Under the pieces are notes generated by a model. It searched no databases. It saw only the letters and a list, made by a program, of their open reading frames with translations, and was not told the DNA's origin. 64,000 nucleotides of DNA from the NCBI GenBank assembly GCA_036519295.1, contig DATDLN010000237.1, positions 1 through 64,000 on the forward strand. Direction: 5' to 3'. Below, in pieces: positions 44,236 through 53,456 of the stretch. The first letter of the stretch is position 1. Every line of letters starts with the position of its first letter. The translations under genes and the position numbers were made by a program. The stretch is from JACVRW01 sp036519295 (lineage in GTDB: Bacteria > Actinomycetota > Thermoleophilia > Solirubrobacterales > Thermoleophilaceae).

Positions 44236-44332
44236 GGCCGCGCTTTGAGAGCGAAGGAGCGCTCTTGCCGAGCGGCTGACGCCCCCCTTGCAGCTCAAGG
44301 GATGTCGGGACGGCGGCCGAATCCGGTCATGG

Positions 44333-45277
44333 ATGGCAACCATCGAGCAACCACTCGCCGAGCAGCGCTTCGAGCACCTCGTGCTCGACTTCCTCGCCTA
44401 CCTCGAATTCGAGCGGGGGCTTTCCCGCAATACGCTCGAGGCGTACCGGACCGACCTGCTCCAGTTTGGCCGCTTCCTCGCACGACGCGACCTCTCCGCG
44501 CTCGCGGCGGGCCCCGGCGACGTCGCCGATTTCCTCGCGGAGCTCGCGGCCGGCGACGTTGAAAGGCCGCCGGCGTCGACGGCGACGATCCACCGCAAGA
44601 CCGCCTGCCTGCGGTCCTTCTACCGCCACGTGCGCAGGGAAGGGCTGCTCGACACGGACCCGACCGCCACGCTGAGCCCGCCGCGGCGTTCGCGCAAGCT
44701 GCCCCACGTACTGACCCGCGGGGAGATCGACCGCCTGCTCTCGCAACCACGCGGCACGGAGCCGGCCGCGCTTCGCGACCGCGCGCTGCTCGAGCTGATG
44801 TACGCGTGCGGGCTGCGCGCCTCGGAGGCGATCGGGCTCGAGCTCACGGACGTCGATCTGGAGGAGCGCGTGCTGCGCGCGCGGGGGAAGGGGTCGAAGG
44901 AGCGGGTGGTGCCGATCGGCCAAGCGGCCGTCCAGGCGCTGCGCGTGTACCTCCAGCGGGGGCGGCCCGCCCTCGTCAAGGGGGCGCCCGAAGCGCATGT
45001 GTTCGTCAACTTCCGCGGCGGCTCGCTGACCCGTCAGGGCCTCTACAAGATCGTCCGCCGCCACGCCGTCACGGCGGGGCTCGCCGATCGGATCAGTCCG
45101 CACACGCTGCGTCACACCTACGCCACCCACCTGCTCGCCGGCGGCTGCGACCTGCGCTCCGTGCAGGAGATGCTCGGCCACGCGGACGTCTCGACCACAC
45201 AGCTCTACACCCACCTGTCGAGCCAGCGGCTCAAGGACGTGTACTTCCGGGCGCATCCCCGGGCGACGGTCGACTGA
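44333..45277 (+). CDS. xerD: Site-specific tyrosine recombinase XerD
   Basis: 314 residues. The N-terminal core-binding domain starts LVLDFLAYLEFERGLSRNTL. Catalytic residues are all present: Arg in CGLRASEA, Lys in GKGSKER, HTLRHTYATHL, LGHADVSTTQLYTHLS with the Tyr nucleophile. It resolves chromosome dimers at dif with a XerC partner, or alone if only one Xer is encoded. ATG 44333 is preferred over earlier frames. Unlike the integrase at 34911, it is intact. Confidence 0.92.
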   Translation: MATIEQPLAEQRFEHLVLDFLAYLEFERGLSRNTLEAYRTDLLQFGRFLARRDLSALAAGPGDVADFLAELAAGDVERPPASTATIHRKTACLRSFYRHVRREGLLDTDPTATLSPPRRSRKLPHVLTRGEIDRLLSQPRGTEPAALRDRALLELMYACGLRASEAIGLELTDVDLEERVLRARGKGSKERVVPIGQAAVQALRVYLQRGRPALVKGAPEAHVFVNFRGGSLTRQGLYKIVRRHAVTAGLADRISPHTLRHTYATHLLAGGCDLRSVQEMLGHADVSTTQLYTHLSSQRLKDVYFRAHPRATVD

Positions 45278-45307
45278 GGCTGGACCCGCCCTGCGAAGAT
45301 CAAGGGG

Positions 45308-46171
45308 GTGCCCGAGCTCCCCGAGATCGAGACGATTCGCCGCCAGCTTGCCCCCGCGCTCGAGGGCCGCCGCCTCGAGCGCATGGAGGTGCTGGACCCT
45401 CGCTGGTGCGAGCCCGCGCCCCCGAGCGCGCTCGAGGACGCGGTACGCGGGCGCACGATCGAGCGCCTCGGCCGCCGCGGCAAGTACCTCATCGTCTCGC
45501 TCGAGGACGACGTGCATCTGGCGATGCACCTGCGCATGACCGGAAACCTGCTGTTGGCGCACGCCTCCGATCCCGATCCGCCGTACCTGCGCGTCCGCTT
45601 CGTGCTCGGCCCGGACGGGACCAAGGAGATGCTGTTCACGGATGTGCGCCGTTTCGGCACCGGCGCCGTGCTGCTCGGGAGCGACGCGCTCGCCGAGTTC
45701 TTTGCCTCCCGGCTTGGAGTGGAACCGCTCAGCCCGGACTTCACCGCCGAGGCGCTGCGCGCGCTCGCGAGGGGCCGTCGCGCGCCTGTCAAGGCTTTCC
45801 TGCTGACCCAGGAGCGGATAGCCGGGGTGGGCAACATCTATGCCGACGAGGCGCTGTGGAGGGCCCGCATCCATCCGCTGCGGCCGGTCGGGAAGCTGAG
45901 GCGCTCCCAGATCGAGGAGCTGCGCGACGGGGTGGTTGAGACGCTGAACGCGGGGATCGACGCAAAGGGCGCATCCATCGACGACTTCCGCCACACGGAC
46001 GGCGCCCGCGGCTCGTTCCAGGAGCGCTTCCTCGTGTACTCGCGCGAGGGTGAGCCGTGCCCGCGATGCGGCACGCCCATCACGAAGCTGCGCGCCGCCG
46101 GCCGCGGCACCTACGTGTGCCCGAACTGCCAGCGGCGACCGCGCTTGCGGCGAGCGGCTCGTTCTGCTTGA
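45308..46171 (+). CDS. mutM: Formamidopyrimidine-DNA glycosylase
   Basis: 287 residues. The N terminus PELPEIETIRR provides the catalytic Pro and Glu after Met removal. The H2TH region has LLTQERIAGVGNIYADEAL, and the C-terminal zinc finger is CPRCGTPITK..CPNCQRRP. It removes 8-oxoguanine and formamidopyrimidines and nicks the strand. GTG start at 45308. It follows xerD by 30 bases. Confidence 0.94.
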   Translation: MPELPEIETIRRQLAPALEGRRLERMEVLDPRWCEPAPPSALEDAVRGRTIERLGRRGKYLIVSLEDDVHLAMHLRMTGNLLLAHASDPDPPYLRVRFVLGPDGTKEMLFTDVRRFGTGAVLLGSDALAEFFASRLGVEPLSPDFTAEALRALARGRRAPVKAFLLTQERIAGVGNIYADEALWRARIHPLRPVGKLRRSQIEELRDGVVETLNAGIDAKGASIDDFRHTDGARGSFQERFLVYSREGEPCPRCGTPITKLRAAGRGTYVCPNCQRRPRLRRAARSA

Positions 46172-46247
46172 CATCACGACCGCCCCGGCGTCGGGGATCT
46201 TCGTGACGGTGCGGGGGCAAGAAACCTCGGCTCGGAACTTTCCAGTA

Positions 46248-46568
46248 ATGGAACGCCAGCAAGCCCCCGATCTCGTCGAGTCCGTGCTCGACCTCGCCGG
46301 CCTGAGCGAGCAGATCATGGCCCACATGGCCCGCTGGGGGGGGACAAAGCGCGCCGGATTCGCCACCGCCGGACCAGGTCTTCCGCGACCTGGTCGGCGG
46401 GATCCTGCATCCGCTCGTGGAGCACTATTCGCCGCCGCCGTCGAAGCCGCGAGCGAGTTCCTGGCCGAAGCGGTTATGACGATCGAGGCCGAGATCCTGC
46501 TCGTAGAGCCTCCGCGCGGCGGCCCCGAACGAAGACGTCGCCCCCGATTGCCTCGGCGGCCGTGCTGA
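46248..46568 (+). pseudogene. Frameshifted small unknown protein
   Basis: A protein-like sequence runs through three frame segments: MERQQAPDLVESVLDLAGLS and EQIMAHMARWGG (46248 to the G7 run at 46335-46341), then QSAPDSPPPDQVFRDLVGGI and LHPLVEHYSPPP in a second frame, then AAVEAASEFLAEAVMTIEAE and ILLVEPPRGG back in the first, to the TGA at 46566-46568. The intact form would be an about 105-residue helical protein of unknown role. The first shift is at a seven-G homopolymer, so sequencing error is possible. Confidence 0.45.
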
Positions 46569-46579
46569 ACCTCAGACGG

Positions 46580-47197
46580 TCAGCCCGGCCGCACGCCGCT
46601 GAGCAGCGCCATCTCGCGCCACTTCCAGAAGCAGTCAACGTCTGCGAAGCCGATGTCGCGCAGCCAGCCGACCTGCGTCTCCACGTCGAGCAGCCTGTTG
46701 GACGGGTCCTCGGGCACGCGTGCGAGCTCGAGGTACTCGCGGTGGAGCGCCGGGGTGGGAGAGGACACGTGCTCGAGGTTGGAGAAGCGCCCGCCCGGCG
46801 CGAGCAGCCGGAAGACCTCGCCGTAGAGCTCGCGCTTGCGGGCGTCCTCCAGATGGTGGATGGCGAGGCTCGACACGACGAGCTCGAACCTCCCGAGATC
46901 GGGCAGCGGCTCCGCCAGGTCGTGCTCTCGCACCTCGACCGCCGGCGCGTCCGCGAACCGCTCTCGCGCCCGTTCGAGCATGGGGGGCGAGAAGTCCACG
47001 GCCACGCCGCCGGCCTCGGGCCGCGCCGCCCCCACGAGCGCGAGCAGCCGCCCGTCGCCGCAGCCGAGATCGAGCACCCGCTCGACCCGCTCCGGCAGCA
47101 GCTCGAGCAGCGCCGTCTCGCCTTCCGCCCGGTGGGGGATCCGGTCGGCCCGCCCGCGGTACTCCTCGACCTTCTCCGGGGCGAGCCACTCGCTCAT
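46580..47197 (-). CDS. SAM-dependent methyltransferase
   Basis: 205 residues from ATG 47197, with GGAGGGGGAG just before it. Motif I is VLDLGCGDGRLLALVG, then VAVDFSPPML, FELVVSSLAIHHLED and LAPGGRFSNLEHV. The substrate is unknown, most likely a small molecule. It lies 13 bases downstream of the glutaredoxin gene in the same direction, so the two probably form an operon. Confidence 0.82.
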   Translation of the reverse strand: MSEWLAPEKVEEYRGRADRIPHRAEGETALLELLPERVERVLDLGCGDGRLLALVGAARPEAGGVAVDFSPPMLERARERFADAPAVEVREHDLAEPLPDLGRFELVVSSLAIHHLEDARKRELYGEVFRLLAPGGRFSNLEHVSSPTPALHREYLELARVPEDPSNRLLDVETQVGWLRDIGFADVDCFWKWREMALLSGVRPG

Positions 47198-47210
47198 CTC
47201 CCCCTCCAGC

Positions 47211-47477
47211 TCACGCGGCAAGCAGTGCCGCCAGGCGGCCGTCGCGGTCCGCCTCCAGCAGCTCGCGAAAGCCGCCGACCGCGCGCTGACCGATTACGAC
47301 CTGCGGGAAGGTCATCTGGCCCGTGAGGGCCACTAGCTCGGCGCGGCCGGTTGGATCCTTGGCGAGGTTCACCTCGCGGTAATCCACGCCGCGCGCCTGG
47401 AGCAGCGCCTTCGCCTGGCGGCAAAAGCCGCAGGGCTCGGTCGTATAGAGGGTGACGCCCCCATTCGCGTCCGCCAT
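47211..47477 (-). CDS. Glutaredoxin-like protein
   Basis: 88 residues: a thioredoxin fold with the active site TTEPCGFCRQAK and the cis-Pro segment TFPQVVIG. CGFC is a common variant of the CPYC glutaredoxin site. In actinobacteria such proteins often use mycothiol (mycoredoxin-like) instead of glutathione; the thiol cannot be told from sequence. Confidence 0.88.
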   Translation of the reverse strand: MADANGGVTLYTTEPCGFCRQAKALLQARGVDYREVNLAKDPTGRAELVALTGQMTFPQVVIGQRAVGGFRELLEADRDGRLAALLAA

Positions 47478-47676
47478 CGGGTTCAGAGTGTAGGAAAGTG
47501 ATCGCTCCCCTCATTCCCCGCCCGTTTGGCGGCTGCGAAGCATCGCCTGGCGTCGTCCTCGCGTATTCCGAGGGCAAGCCGGCGCTAGCCGGCTGTAGGC
47601 GGCGGAGCCCCCTGGTCCTGGCCATGCTCGCTTGTCCCTCGCCAAGCCGGGCGCGGAATTCGCGGAGGGATCACTA

Positions 47677-48420
47677 GTGCCCGGTGCGTACAAAACCGAA
47701 GCAGTGGTGCTGCGATCGATCCGTTTCGGCGAAGCCGACCGCGTGCTCCACCTCTATACACAGGACCGGGGCCGGGTGGGGGCGATGGCGAAGGGGGTGC
47801 GGCGTGTCCGGTCGCGGCTCGGCGGCCGGCTCGAGCCGCTCAGCCGCGTTCGGCTGGTGCTGCACGAGGGGCGCGGTGAGCTCTGCACGGTGAGCCAGGC
47901 CGACACCGTGTGCGCCCACGCGGCGCTGCGCGACCGCCGAGCGTCGCTGGAGCGCGCCTCGCAGGCGTGCGAGGCGGTGCTGCGGCTCCTCGACTCGAGC
48001 GAGCCGAACCGGCCCGCCTACAACCTGCTCTGCAACGAGCTCTCCCTGCTCGACACCCACCCCGAGCTGGCCACCCGGGCCCAGGCGCTCGCCTTCCGGC
48101 TGAAGCTGCTGCTGGCGGCGGGCTTTGCACCGGAGCTCGCTTCGTGCGCCGCCTGCGGCGACTCCGAACATCTGGGGGCGTTCTCACCGAGCGCCGGCGG
48201 CGTGGTCTGCGCCGGCTGCGAGGCGGGCTCGTTCCCGCTCGACGAGGAAACCCATCGCTTCCTCGTGACGGCACTCATCCGACCGCTCGCGGAGGCGCCG
48301 GAGGCCGCGGAGCGCGCCCTGTCGCAGGCCGATCGCGCGATCGCCGAAACGGCCGAGTACCACGCGCACGTTCGACTCAGGCGAGTAACTGGGCGTGAGC
48401 CGGCCGCCGGCCGACCGTAG
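47677..48420 (+). CDS. recO: DNA repair protein RecO
   Basis: 247 residues from GTG 47677, preceded by CGGAGGGA. An N-terminal OB-fold (YKTEAVVLRSIRFGEADRVL) is followed by a helical domain with a four-Cys zinc site (CAACGDSEHLG and GVVCAGCEAG). RecO helps RecR load RecA on SSB-coated DNA and anneals complementary strands. The 199-base gap from glutaredoxin holds no gene. Confidence 0.92.
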   Translation: MPGAYKTEAVVLRSIRFGEADRVLHLYTQDRGRVGAMAKGVRRVRSRLGGRLEPLSRVRLVLHEGRGELCTVSQADTVCAHAALRDRRASLERASQACEAVLRLLDSSEPNRPAYNLLCNELSLLDTHPELATRAQALAFRLKLLLAAGFAPELASCAACGDSEHLGAFSPSAGGVVCAGCEAGSFPLDEETHRFLVTALIRPLAEAPEAAERALSQADRAIAETAEYHAHVRLRRVTGREPAAGRP

Positions 48421-48480
48421 GGACAAGTCCCGTCGGGGGCAAGTCCCCTTCGCGCGCGTTCGAGTCAGGCGAAGGCAACT

Positions 48481-48516
48481 CGCCCCCCCGCCGGTGGTGG
48501 AGCCGGCGGGGGGGCG
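48481..48516. terminator. Bidirectional terminator between recO and the next convergent gene
   Basis: CGCCCCCCCGCCGG (48481-48494) and CCGGCGGGGGGGCG (48503-48516) pair perfectly over 14 bp around TGGTGGAG. It lies between two convergent genes, 60 bases after recO. Confidence 0.75.
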
Positions 48517-48529
48517 AGATGCTGCTCGC

Positions 48530-48847
48530 TCAGGCCTCGGTGGCCCGCTCGCGGAAGGGGGCGAGCGCTGCGCCCAGACGGTCGGGCAGTGAGGGCGTCT
48601 GCGAGGAGGCTCGCAGGGCGCCGAAACGCATGCGCAGTATCTGCGTCAGGACGGCGGTCTGCTGGAACGGGTCGGCGATCACGCGCCCGTCGGTCAGGGA
48701 AACCGCGGCGGCGGGCTTACCGTCGATCTCTCCGATCAGCGCGGGCGCCGAGAGCGGCCGCCGGCTGTCGAGCTCGGCGAGCCGGCTCAGTGCGGACTCG
48801 TCCGCGTCCGTGGCCTGGCGGATGTTGTAGGCGTTGGTGGGGTACAT
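48530..48847 (-). CDS. Small GNAT-like unknown protein
   Basis: 105 residues from ATG 48847, preceded by GGAAGGGAG. The sequence YNIRQATDADESALSRLAEL and the GEIDGKPAAAVSLTDGRVI strand resemble the first half of a GNAT acetyltransferase, but the acetyl-CoA-binding loop is absent and the chain ends in FGALRASSQTPS. This truncated form recurs in actinobacteria as an unknown protein family. Confidence 0.6.
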   Translation of the reverse strand: MYPTNAYNIRQATDADESALSRLAELDSRRPLSAPALIGEIDGKPAAAVSLTDGRVIADPFQQTAVLTQILRMRFGALRASSQTPSLPDRLGAALAPFRERATEA

Positions 48848-49141
48848 GCGGCTCCCTTCCGGTTGGCGTACTGGACCATTACCGCCGGCGGCCGTCCCCA
48901 TTGGACCGAGCAGGGGCGCTGCCGGGCCCCCTCCGAACAGGGGGAGGCAGCGATATCGAGGCGCGCCAGGCGGAGTCCATCCAGTGACGACGCTACCTCC
49001 GTGCGAGCAGCCCTACCGCGACATGAGTCACATAACGCGCAACCGCACCGTCGCAGAGCTTCTGGCCAGGCCGCGGTGTCCGTCCCGTGGGGGATGAGAC
49101 CCTCTAGAGCCGATGCCACAGTGCGAACGTCTGGAAAGGCG

Positions 49142-49975
49142 GTGTCCGGGCCGCTGAGATCCGGTGCCGGCGATGGTGGGCGCGGCTACGCGATCGAGGG
49201 CGGTCGCGCCGACGCCGACCGCCTCGCGCGCCAGGCGCGGGTGATGGCGGAGGCGACCGGCGCGTTTCTCTCACGCCTGGGCCTGCGCGCCGGGTGGGCG
49301 TGTCTCGATGTGGGCTGCGGGGACGGGCAGGTGACCCTTGAGCTTGCCAGGGCGGTCGGGCCGGCCGGGCGGGCCGTGGGGATCGACATCGACGAGCAGG
49401 CGCTGGCAATCGCCGGTCGGTCGGCGCGGGAGGCTGGCCTGACCGCGGAGTTCATCCGGGCCGATGCCACCGAGCCGCCTGCGCGTGACGTCTTCGACCT
49501 CGCCTACGCTCGGCTGTTGCTGAGTCACCTGCCGGATCCCTCCGCGGCGCTGCGCGCGATGCGGTCCGCGGTTCGCCCAGGCGGCTTCGTGGCCATCGAG
49601 GATCTCTTCACCGGCACCCTGCGCTCCGAGCCGCCGGCACCGGCCCTCGACCGCTTGCAGGACGTCTACAGCGCCACCGTTCGTGCGCGCGGGGGCGACC
49701 CGACAATCGGACCGCGACTGCCGGCGCTGTTTGCCGCCGCCGGGCTCACGGAGGTGGGCGAGGTTACGGTCGAGAACCCGATGAGGACTGCGCAGGACAA
49801 GATCTTCCTCGCCGAGCTGGTCGACAACATGCGCGAGGCGATCCTCACTTCCGGTGCCGCGACCGCCTCCGAGCTCGACGAGATCCGCGAAGGAGTGGAG
49901 CGCGCCGCTCGCGATCCAAAGCGGGTCTTCTACCAGGCTCGCATTCATCAGGTCCGGGGCCGCCGACCAGGCTGA
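49142..49975 (+). CDS. SAM-dependent methyltransferase
   Basis: About 277 residues. Motif I is CLDVGCGDGQVTLELARAVG, followed by VGIDIDEQAL, IRADATEPPARDVFDLAYAR and VRPGGFVAIEDL. The C-terminal half (PTIGPRLPALFAAAGLTEVG) is that of small-molecule methyltransferases of the UbiE/Coq5-like type. The start is uncertain; GTG 49142 follows GGAAAGG. Upstream ATGs only add low-complexity sequence. The 174-base gap after it has a 7-bp hairpin (50080-50100) that may end transcription before ppdK. Confidence 0.78.
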   Translation: MSGPLRSGAGDGGRGYAIEGGRADADRLARQARVMAEATGAFLSRLGLRAGWACLDVGCGDGQVTLELARAVGPAGRAVGIDIDEQALAIAGRSAREAGLTAEFIRADATEPPARDVFDLAYARLLLSHLPDPSAALRAMRSAVRPGGFVAIEDLFTGTLRSEPPAPALDRLQDVYSATVRARGGDPTIGPRLPALFAAAGLTEVGEVTVENPMRTAQDKIFLAELVDNMREAILTSGAATASELDEIREGVERAARDPKRVFYQARIHQVRGRRPG

Positions 49976-50149
49976 CGGGCGTATCAGTCCCTCACCGGGC
50001 GGAGCGCCTGGAGCGCAGGACCTTCTGGCCTCTTCGCCGCGGCCGAGCTCGCGCGCAACGGTGCGCCGACGTTCACCACGTGCCGGCCTGAGCCCGGCAC
50101 TGCGCGGTCGTCATTGGCGACGCAGGCGGCGGCGCAATACGATCCAGGC

Positions 50150-52807
50150 ATGGCGGTAGCGGCGGGTACGAAACTCGTCTACGACTTCGCCGAGGGCTCG
50201 AAGGACATGCGCGAACTCTTGGGCGGCAAGGGCGCGAACGTGGCCGAGATGACGCGGGTGCTGGGCGCGGAGCGGGTGCCGGCGGGGTTCACGATCACGA
50301 CCGAGGCCTGTGTGGCGTACATGAAGGCCGAGCGCGAGTTCCCGGACGGGCTCGAGGACCAGCTCTGGGAGGCCCTCGGGCGGCTCGAGGAGCAGGCCGG
50401 CAGGCGGCTCGGCGAGGCGGACGACCCGCTGCTCGTGTCTGTCCGAAGCGGCGCCCGCGAGTCGATGCCCGGCATGCTGGACACGGTCCTCAACCTTGGC
50501 TTGAACGACGAGTCGGTGGAGGGGCTCGCGGGCGCGACCGAGAACGAGCGCTTCGCCTGGGACTCCTACCGGCGCTTCTGTCAGATGTTCGGCAACGTCT
50601 GCCGCGGGATCGCGGGCGAGCGGTACGAGGACCTGATCAGGGAGCGCAAGGAGGAGGCGGGCGTGAGCGAGGACGTTGAGCTCGTCACGGACGACCTCAA
50701 GGCTCTGACCGAGCGCTTCAGGGAGCTGTTCCGGGAGGAGACGGGCGAGGAGTTCCCTCAGGATCCGAGCGATCAGCTGCGCCAGGCGATCCGTGCGGTG
50801 TTCGACTCGTGGCTGGGGGCCCGGGCGATCGAGTACCGGCGCATCAACCGCATCCCCGACGAATGGGGGACGGCGGTGAACGTCCAGCAGATGGTGTTCG
50901 GCAACAAGGGGGACACCTCGTGCAGCGGGGTCGCGTTCTCGCGCGACGAGATCACGGGGGAGCCGCGGCCATCCGGCGACTTCCTTCCGAAGGCCCAGGG
51001 GGAGGACGTCGTCTCGGGCGTGAGGACCCCGCGCGACCTGCACGAGCTGGAGAGCCTGATGTCGCGGGCATACGAGGAGCTGATGGAGATCCTCCGCACG
51101 CTCGAGCGCCACTACGGCGACATGCAGGACACCGAGTTCACGGTGGAGGAGGGGCGCCTCTACATGCTCCAGACGCGCACCGCGAAGCGGCCGGCCCAGG
51201 CGGCGGTGCGGTTCGCCGTGGATGCGGTGAGGGAGCGGCTGCTCGACACGAGACAGGCGATCGCGACGATCGACGCCGGGCGCCTCGACGCCCTTCTGCA
51301 CCCGGGCTTCTCCCGCGACGCCGACTACGAGGTGCTGGCGGAGGGGGTGGCCGCCTCGCCGGGCGCCGCGAAGGGCGCGATCGTCTTCACCGCAGAGGAC
51401 GCCGTGGCCGCGGCGGAAGGGGGTCGCGACGTGATCCTGGTGCGGCCGTTCACGGAGGCCGACGACGTCGCCGGCTTTCATGCCGCGAAGGGGATCCTGA
51501 CGAGCGAAGGCGGCAAGGCCAGCCACGCGGCGCTGGTCGCGCGCGGGATGGGCAAGCCCTGCGTCTCCGGGGCGGGGACGCTCGAGATCGACCTGCATGC
51601 GAAGACCTTGAGCGCCAACGGGACGAAGCTCGGCGAGGGCGACCTGATCGCGATCGACGGCAGCGCCGGCGTGGTCACGACGGACGACGTACCGCTCGAG
51701 GATCCCACCGTGAGCGACGAGTTCGAGACCGTGCTCCGCTGGGCCGACGAGCTCCGGACCTTGGGCGTGCGCACGAACGCCGACACCCCCGAGGACGCTG
51801 CCAAGGCCCGCGAGTTCGGCGCCGAGGGCGTCGGCCTGTGCCGCACCGAGCATATGTTCATAGCCGCGGATCGAGCGTCGAAGATGCGCACGATGATCAT
51901 GGCCGAGACGGAGGACGAGCGCCGCGCCGCCCTCGAGGAGCTGCTGCCGCTCCAGCAAGAGGACTTCGAGGGGCTCTTCGACGAGATGAAGGGCCGGCCG
52001 GTCACGATCCGGCTGCTCGATCCGCCTCTCCACGAGTTCATGCCGCAGGCCGAGGAGGTCGCGCAGGAGCTGGAGCGGGCGAGGATCGAAGGGACCGGCA
52101 ACGAGCGGGAGCTCGAGCACACCCTCGATCGGATCCACAGCCTCGCCGAGACGAACCCCATGCTCGGCACCCGCGGCGTGCGGCTCGGGATCCTGCATCC
52201 GGAGATTTACGAGATGCAGGCGCGGGCCATCCTGCGGGCGGCCCTCGCGGTGCGCGAGCGGACGGGGACGGCCCCGGAGGTCGAGATCATGATCCCCTTG
52301 GTGGCCTACGAGCGGGAGCTTGAGCTGATGCGCGGCCTGGTCGAGCGCGTGGCGGGCGATGAGTCGGCCGACGAGCTCGACCTCTCCATCGGCACGATGA
52401 TCGAGCTGCCGCGGGCCTGCTTCGTCGCCAACAGGATCGCGAGCCAGGCGGACTTCTTCTCGTTCGGTACGAATGATCTGACCCAGACCGCGCTCGGGTT
52501 CTCGCGCGACGACGTGGAAGGCCGCTTCCTGAACCGCTACGTGGAGACCAAGGTGGTCGACCGCAGCCCCTTCGAAACCATCGACAAGCCGGGCGTCGGC
52601 TGGCTTGTGCGCCTCGCCGCCTGGACTGGGCGGGAGGAGAAGCCGGAGCTGAAGCTGGGGATCTGCGGCGAGCACGGGGGCGATCCCGACTCAATTGCGT
52701 TCTTCCAGCTGGCCGGGCTCGACTACGTCAGCTGCTCGCCCTACCGGGTGCCGATCGCCCGCGTGGCTGCGGCCCAGGCGGCGATAGCCGATCCCGCCAC
52801 GTCCTGA
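50150..52807 (+). CDS. ppdK: Pyruvate, phosphate dikinase
   Basis: 885 residues from ATG 50150. The ATP-grasp domain starts VYDFAEGSKDMRELLGGKGA. The phosphohistidine domain has His459 in SEGGKASHAALVARGMGKPC. The TIM-barrel PEP domain ends with LKLGICGEHGGDPDS. It interconverts pyruvate, ATP and Pi with PEP, AMP and PPi. The position regulated by threonine phosphorylation in plant and some bacterial enzymes (GGMTSH) is Ala here (GGKASH), so PDRP-type control is unlikely. The end overlaps the convergent tetR gene by 80 bases. Confidence 0.94.
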   Translation: MAVAAGTKLVYDFAEGSKDMRELLGGKGANVAEMTRVLGAERVPAGFTITTEACVAYMKAEREFPDGLEDQLWEALGRLEEQAGRRLGEADDPLLVSVRSGARESMPGMLDTVLNLGLNDESVEGLAGATENERFAWDSYRRFCQMFGNVCRGIAGERYEDLIRERKEEAGVSEDVELVTDDLKALTERFRELFREETGEEFPQDPSDQLRQAIRAVFDSWLGARAIEYRRINRIPDEWGTAVNVQQMVFGNKGDTSCSGVAFSRDEITGEPRPSGDFLPKAQGEDVVSGVRTPRDLHELESLMSRAYEELMEILRTLERHYGDMQDTEFTVEEGRLYMLQTRTAKRPAQAAVRFAVDAVRERLLDTRQAIATIDAGRLDALLHPGFSRDADYEVLAEGVAASPGAAKGAIVFTAEDAVAAAEGGRDVILVRPFTEADDVAGFHAAKGILTSEGGKASHAALVARGMGKPCVSGAGTLEIDLHAKTLSANGTKLGEGDLIAIDGSAGVVTTDDVPLEDPTVSDEFETVLRWADELRTLGVRTNADTPEDAAKAREFGAEGVGLCRTEHMFIAADRASKMRTMIMAETEDERRAALEELLPLQQEDFEGLFDEMKGRPVTIRLLDPPLHEFMPQAEEVAQELERARIEGTGNERELEHTLDRIHSLAETNPMLGTRGVRLGILHPEIYEMQARAILRAALAVRERTGTAPEVEIMIPLVAYERELELMRGLVERVAGDESADELDLSIGTMIELPRACFVANRIASQADFFSFGTNDLTQTALGFSRDDVEGRFLNRYVETKVVDRSPFETIDKPGVGWLVRLAAWTGREEKPELKLGICGEHGGDPDSIAFFQLAGLDYVSCSPYRVPIARVAAAQAAIADPATS

Positions 52808-53402
52808 GCTCGGCCTCGTCCATCGCGAAAGGGATGAAGAGCGCGAGCAGGGCGCGCTCCACGTCCTGGTCGGCGCCGCTCGCGATGCGGTGCAGGCCCA
52901 GGCCGTCCACGAGAGCGACGAAGATGCGGGCGCCCTCCTCGGGGCGCGGCGAACCGGCCGCTCGCAAAGCGGTCTCGGCGACCTCCGCGTAGAGGTCGAG
53001 CGAGGCGCGGGCGGCCTCGCGCAGCGAAGGCCTGCGCGACGCCTCGAGGTAGAGCTCGAACTGCGCCACGTCATTCGAGCCGCGGCCTGCCCGCAGCTCC
53101 GCGAGGAGCACGCGCGCGACCTCGGCCGGCGGTACGCGCCGGCCCTCGAGCTCGTGTGCGACGGCTCGGAGCCGCTCGGCCTCCCCGCCCACGAACAGGA
53201 GCAACGCCTCGTCGAGGAGCTCGTCGAGAGAATTGAAGTAGTAGGTCGTGGTCGAGGTGGGAACGCCGGCGACCTCGGCGACCGCCCGGTGAGTCGTCGC
53301 CGCGACGCCGCGCTCGGCGATCACCCGCAGCGCAGCCGCGAGGATCGCCGCGCGGCGGCGCTCGCCGCGCGGCTGGCGCCTCTCCACCGCCACGGGAGCC
53401 AT
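52728..53402 (-). CDS. TetR-family transcriptional regulator
   Basis: 224 residues. An N-terminal HTH (AALRVIAERGVAATTHRAVA, then EVAGVPTSTTTYYFNSLDEL) is followed by a helical ligand-binding domain. The C-terminal 30 residues overlap the 3' end of ppdK and may be unneeded. It is divergent from the secreted beta-helix gene with only 54 bases between, so repression of that gene and autoregulation are likely. The ligand is unknown. Confidence 0.85.
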   Translation of the reverse strand: MAPVAVERRQPRGERRRAAILAAALRVIAERGVAATTHRAVAEVAGVPTSTTTYYFNSLDELLDEALLLFVGGEAERLRAVAHELEGRRVPPAEVARVLLAELRAGRGSNDVAQFELYLEASRRPSLREAARASLDLYAEVAETALRAAGSPRPEEGARIFVALVDGLGLHRIASGADQDVERALLALFIPFAMDEAELRTWRDRLSPPGPQPRGRSAPGRASS

Positions 53403-53456
53403 GGTAGGGGGAAGAGTTGCACATATGTCCAGCTTTGTGTAGGGTGCCGCGCCGGG

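Noticed and set aside
46168..46200. A promoter with TTGACA at 46168
   Set aside because: The -35 match is good, but no -10 element occurs at 16-19 bases, and the site straddles the mutM stop.
48421..48480. The repeated CAAGTCCC sequence after recO as an RNA gene
   Set aside because: Two short direct repeats only; no stable structure apart from the terminator hairpin that follows at 48481.
50111..52675. An 854-codon open frame on the minus strand opposite ppdK
   Set aside because: It is the antisense shadow of a well-conserved gene in GC-rich DNA; its translation has no recognisable motifs and is rich in Arg, His and Leu, as such shadows are.
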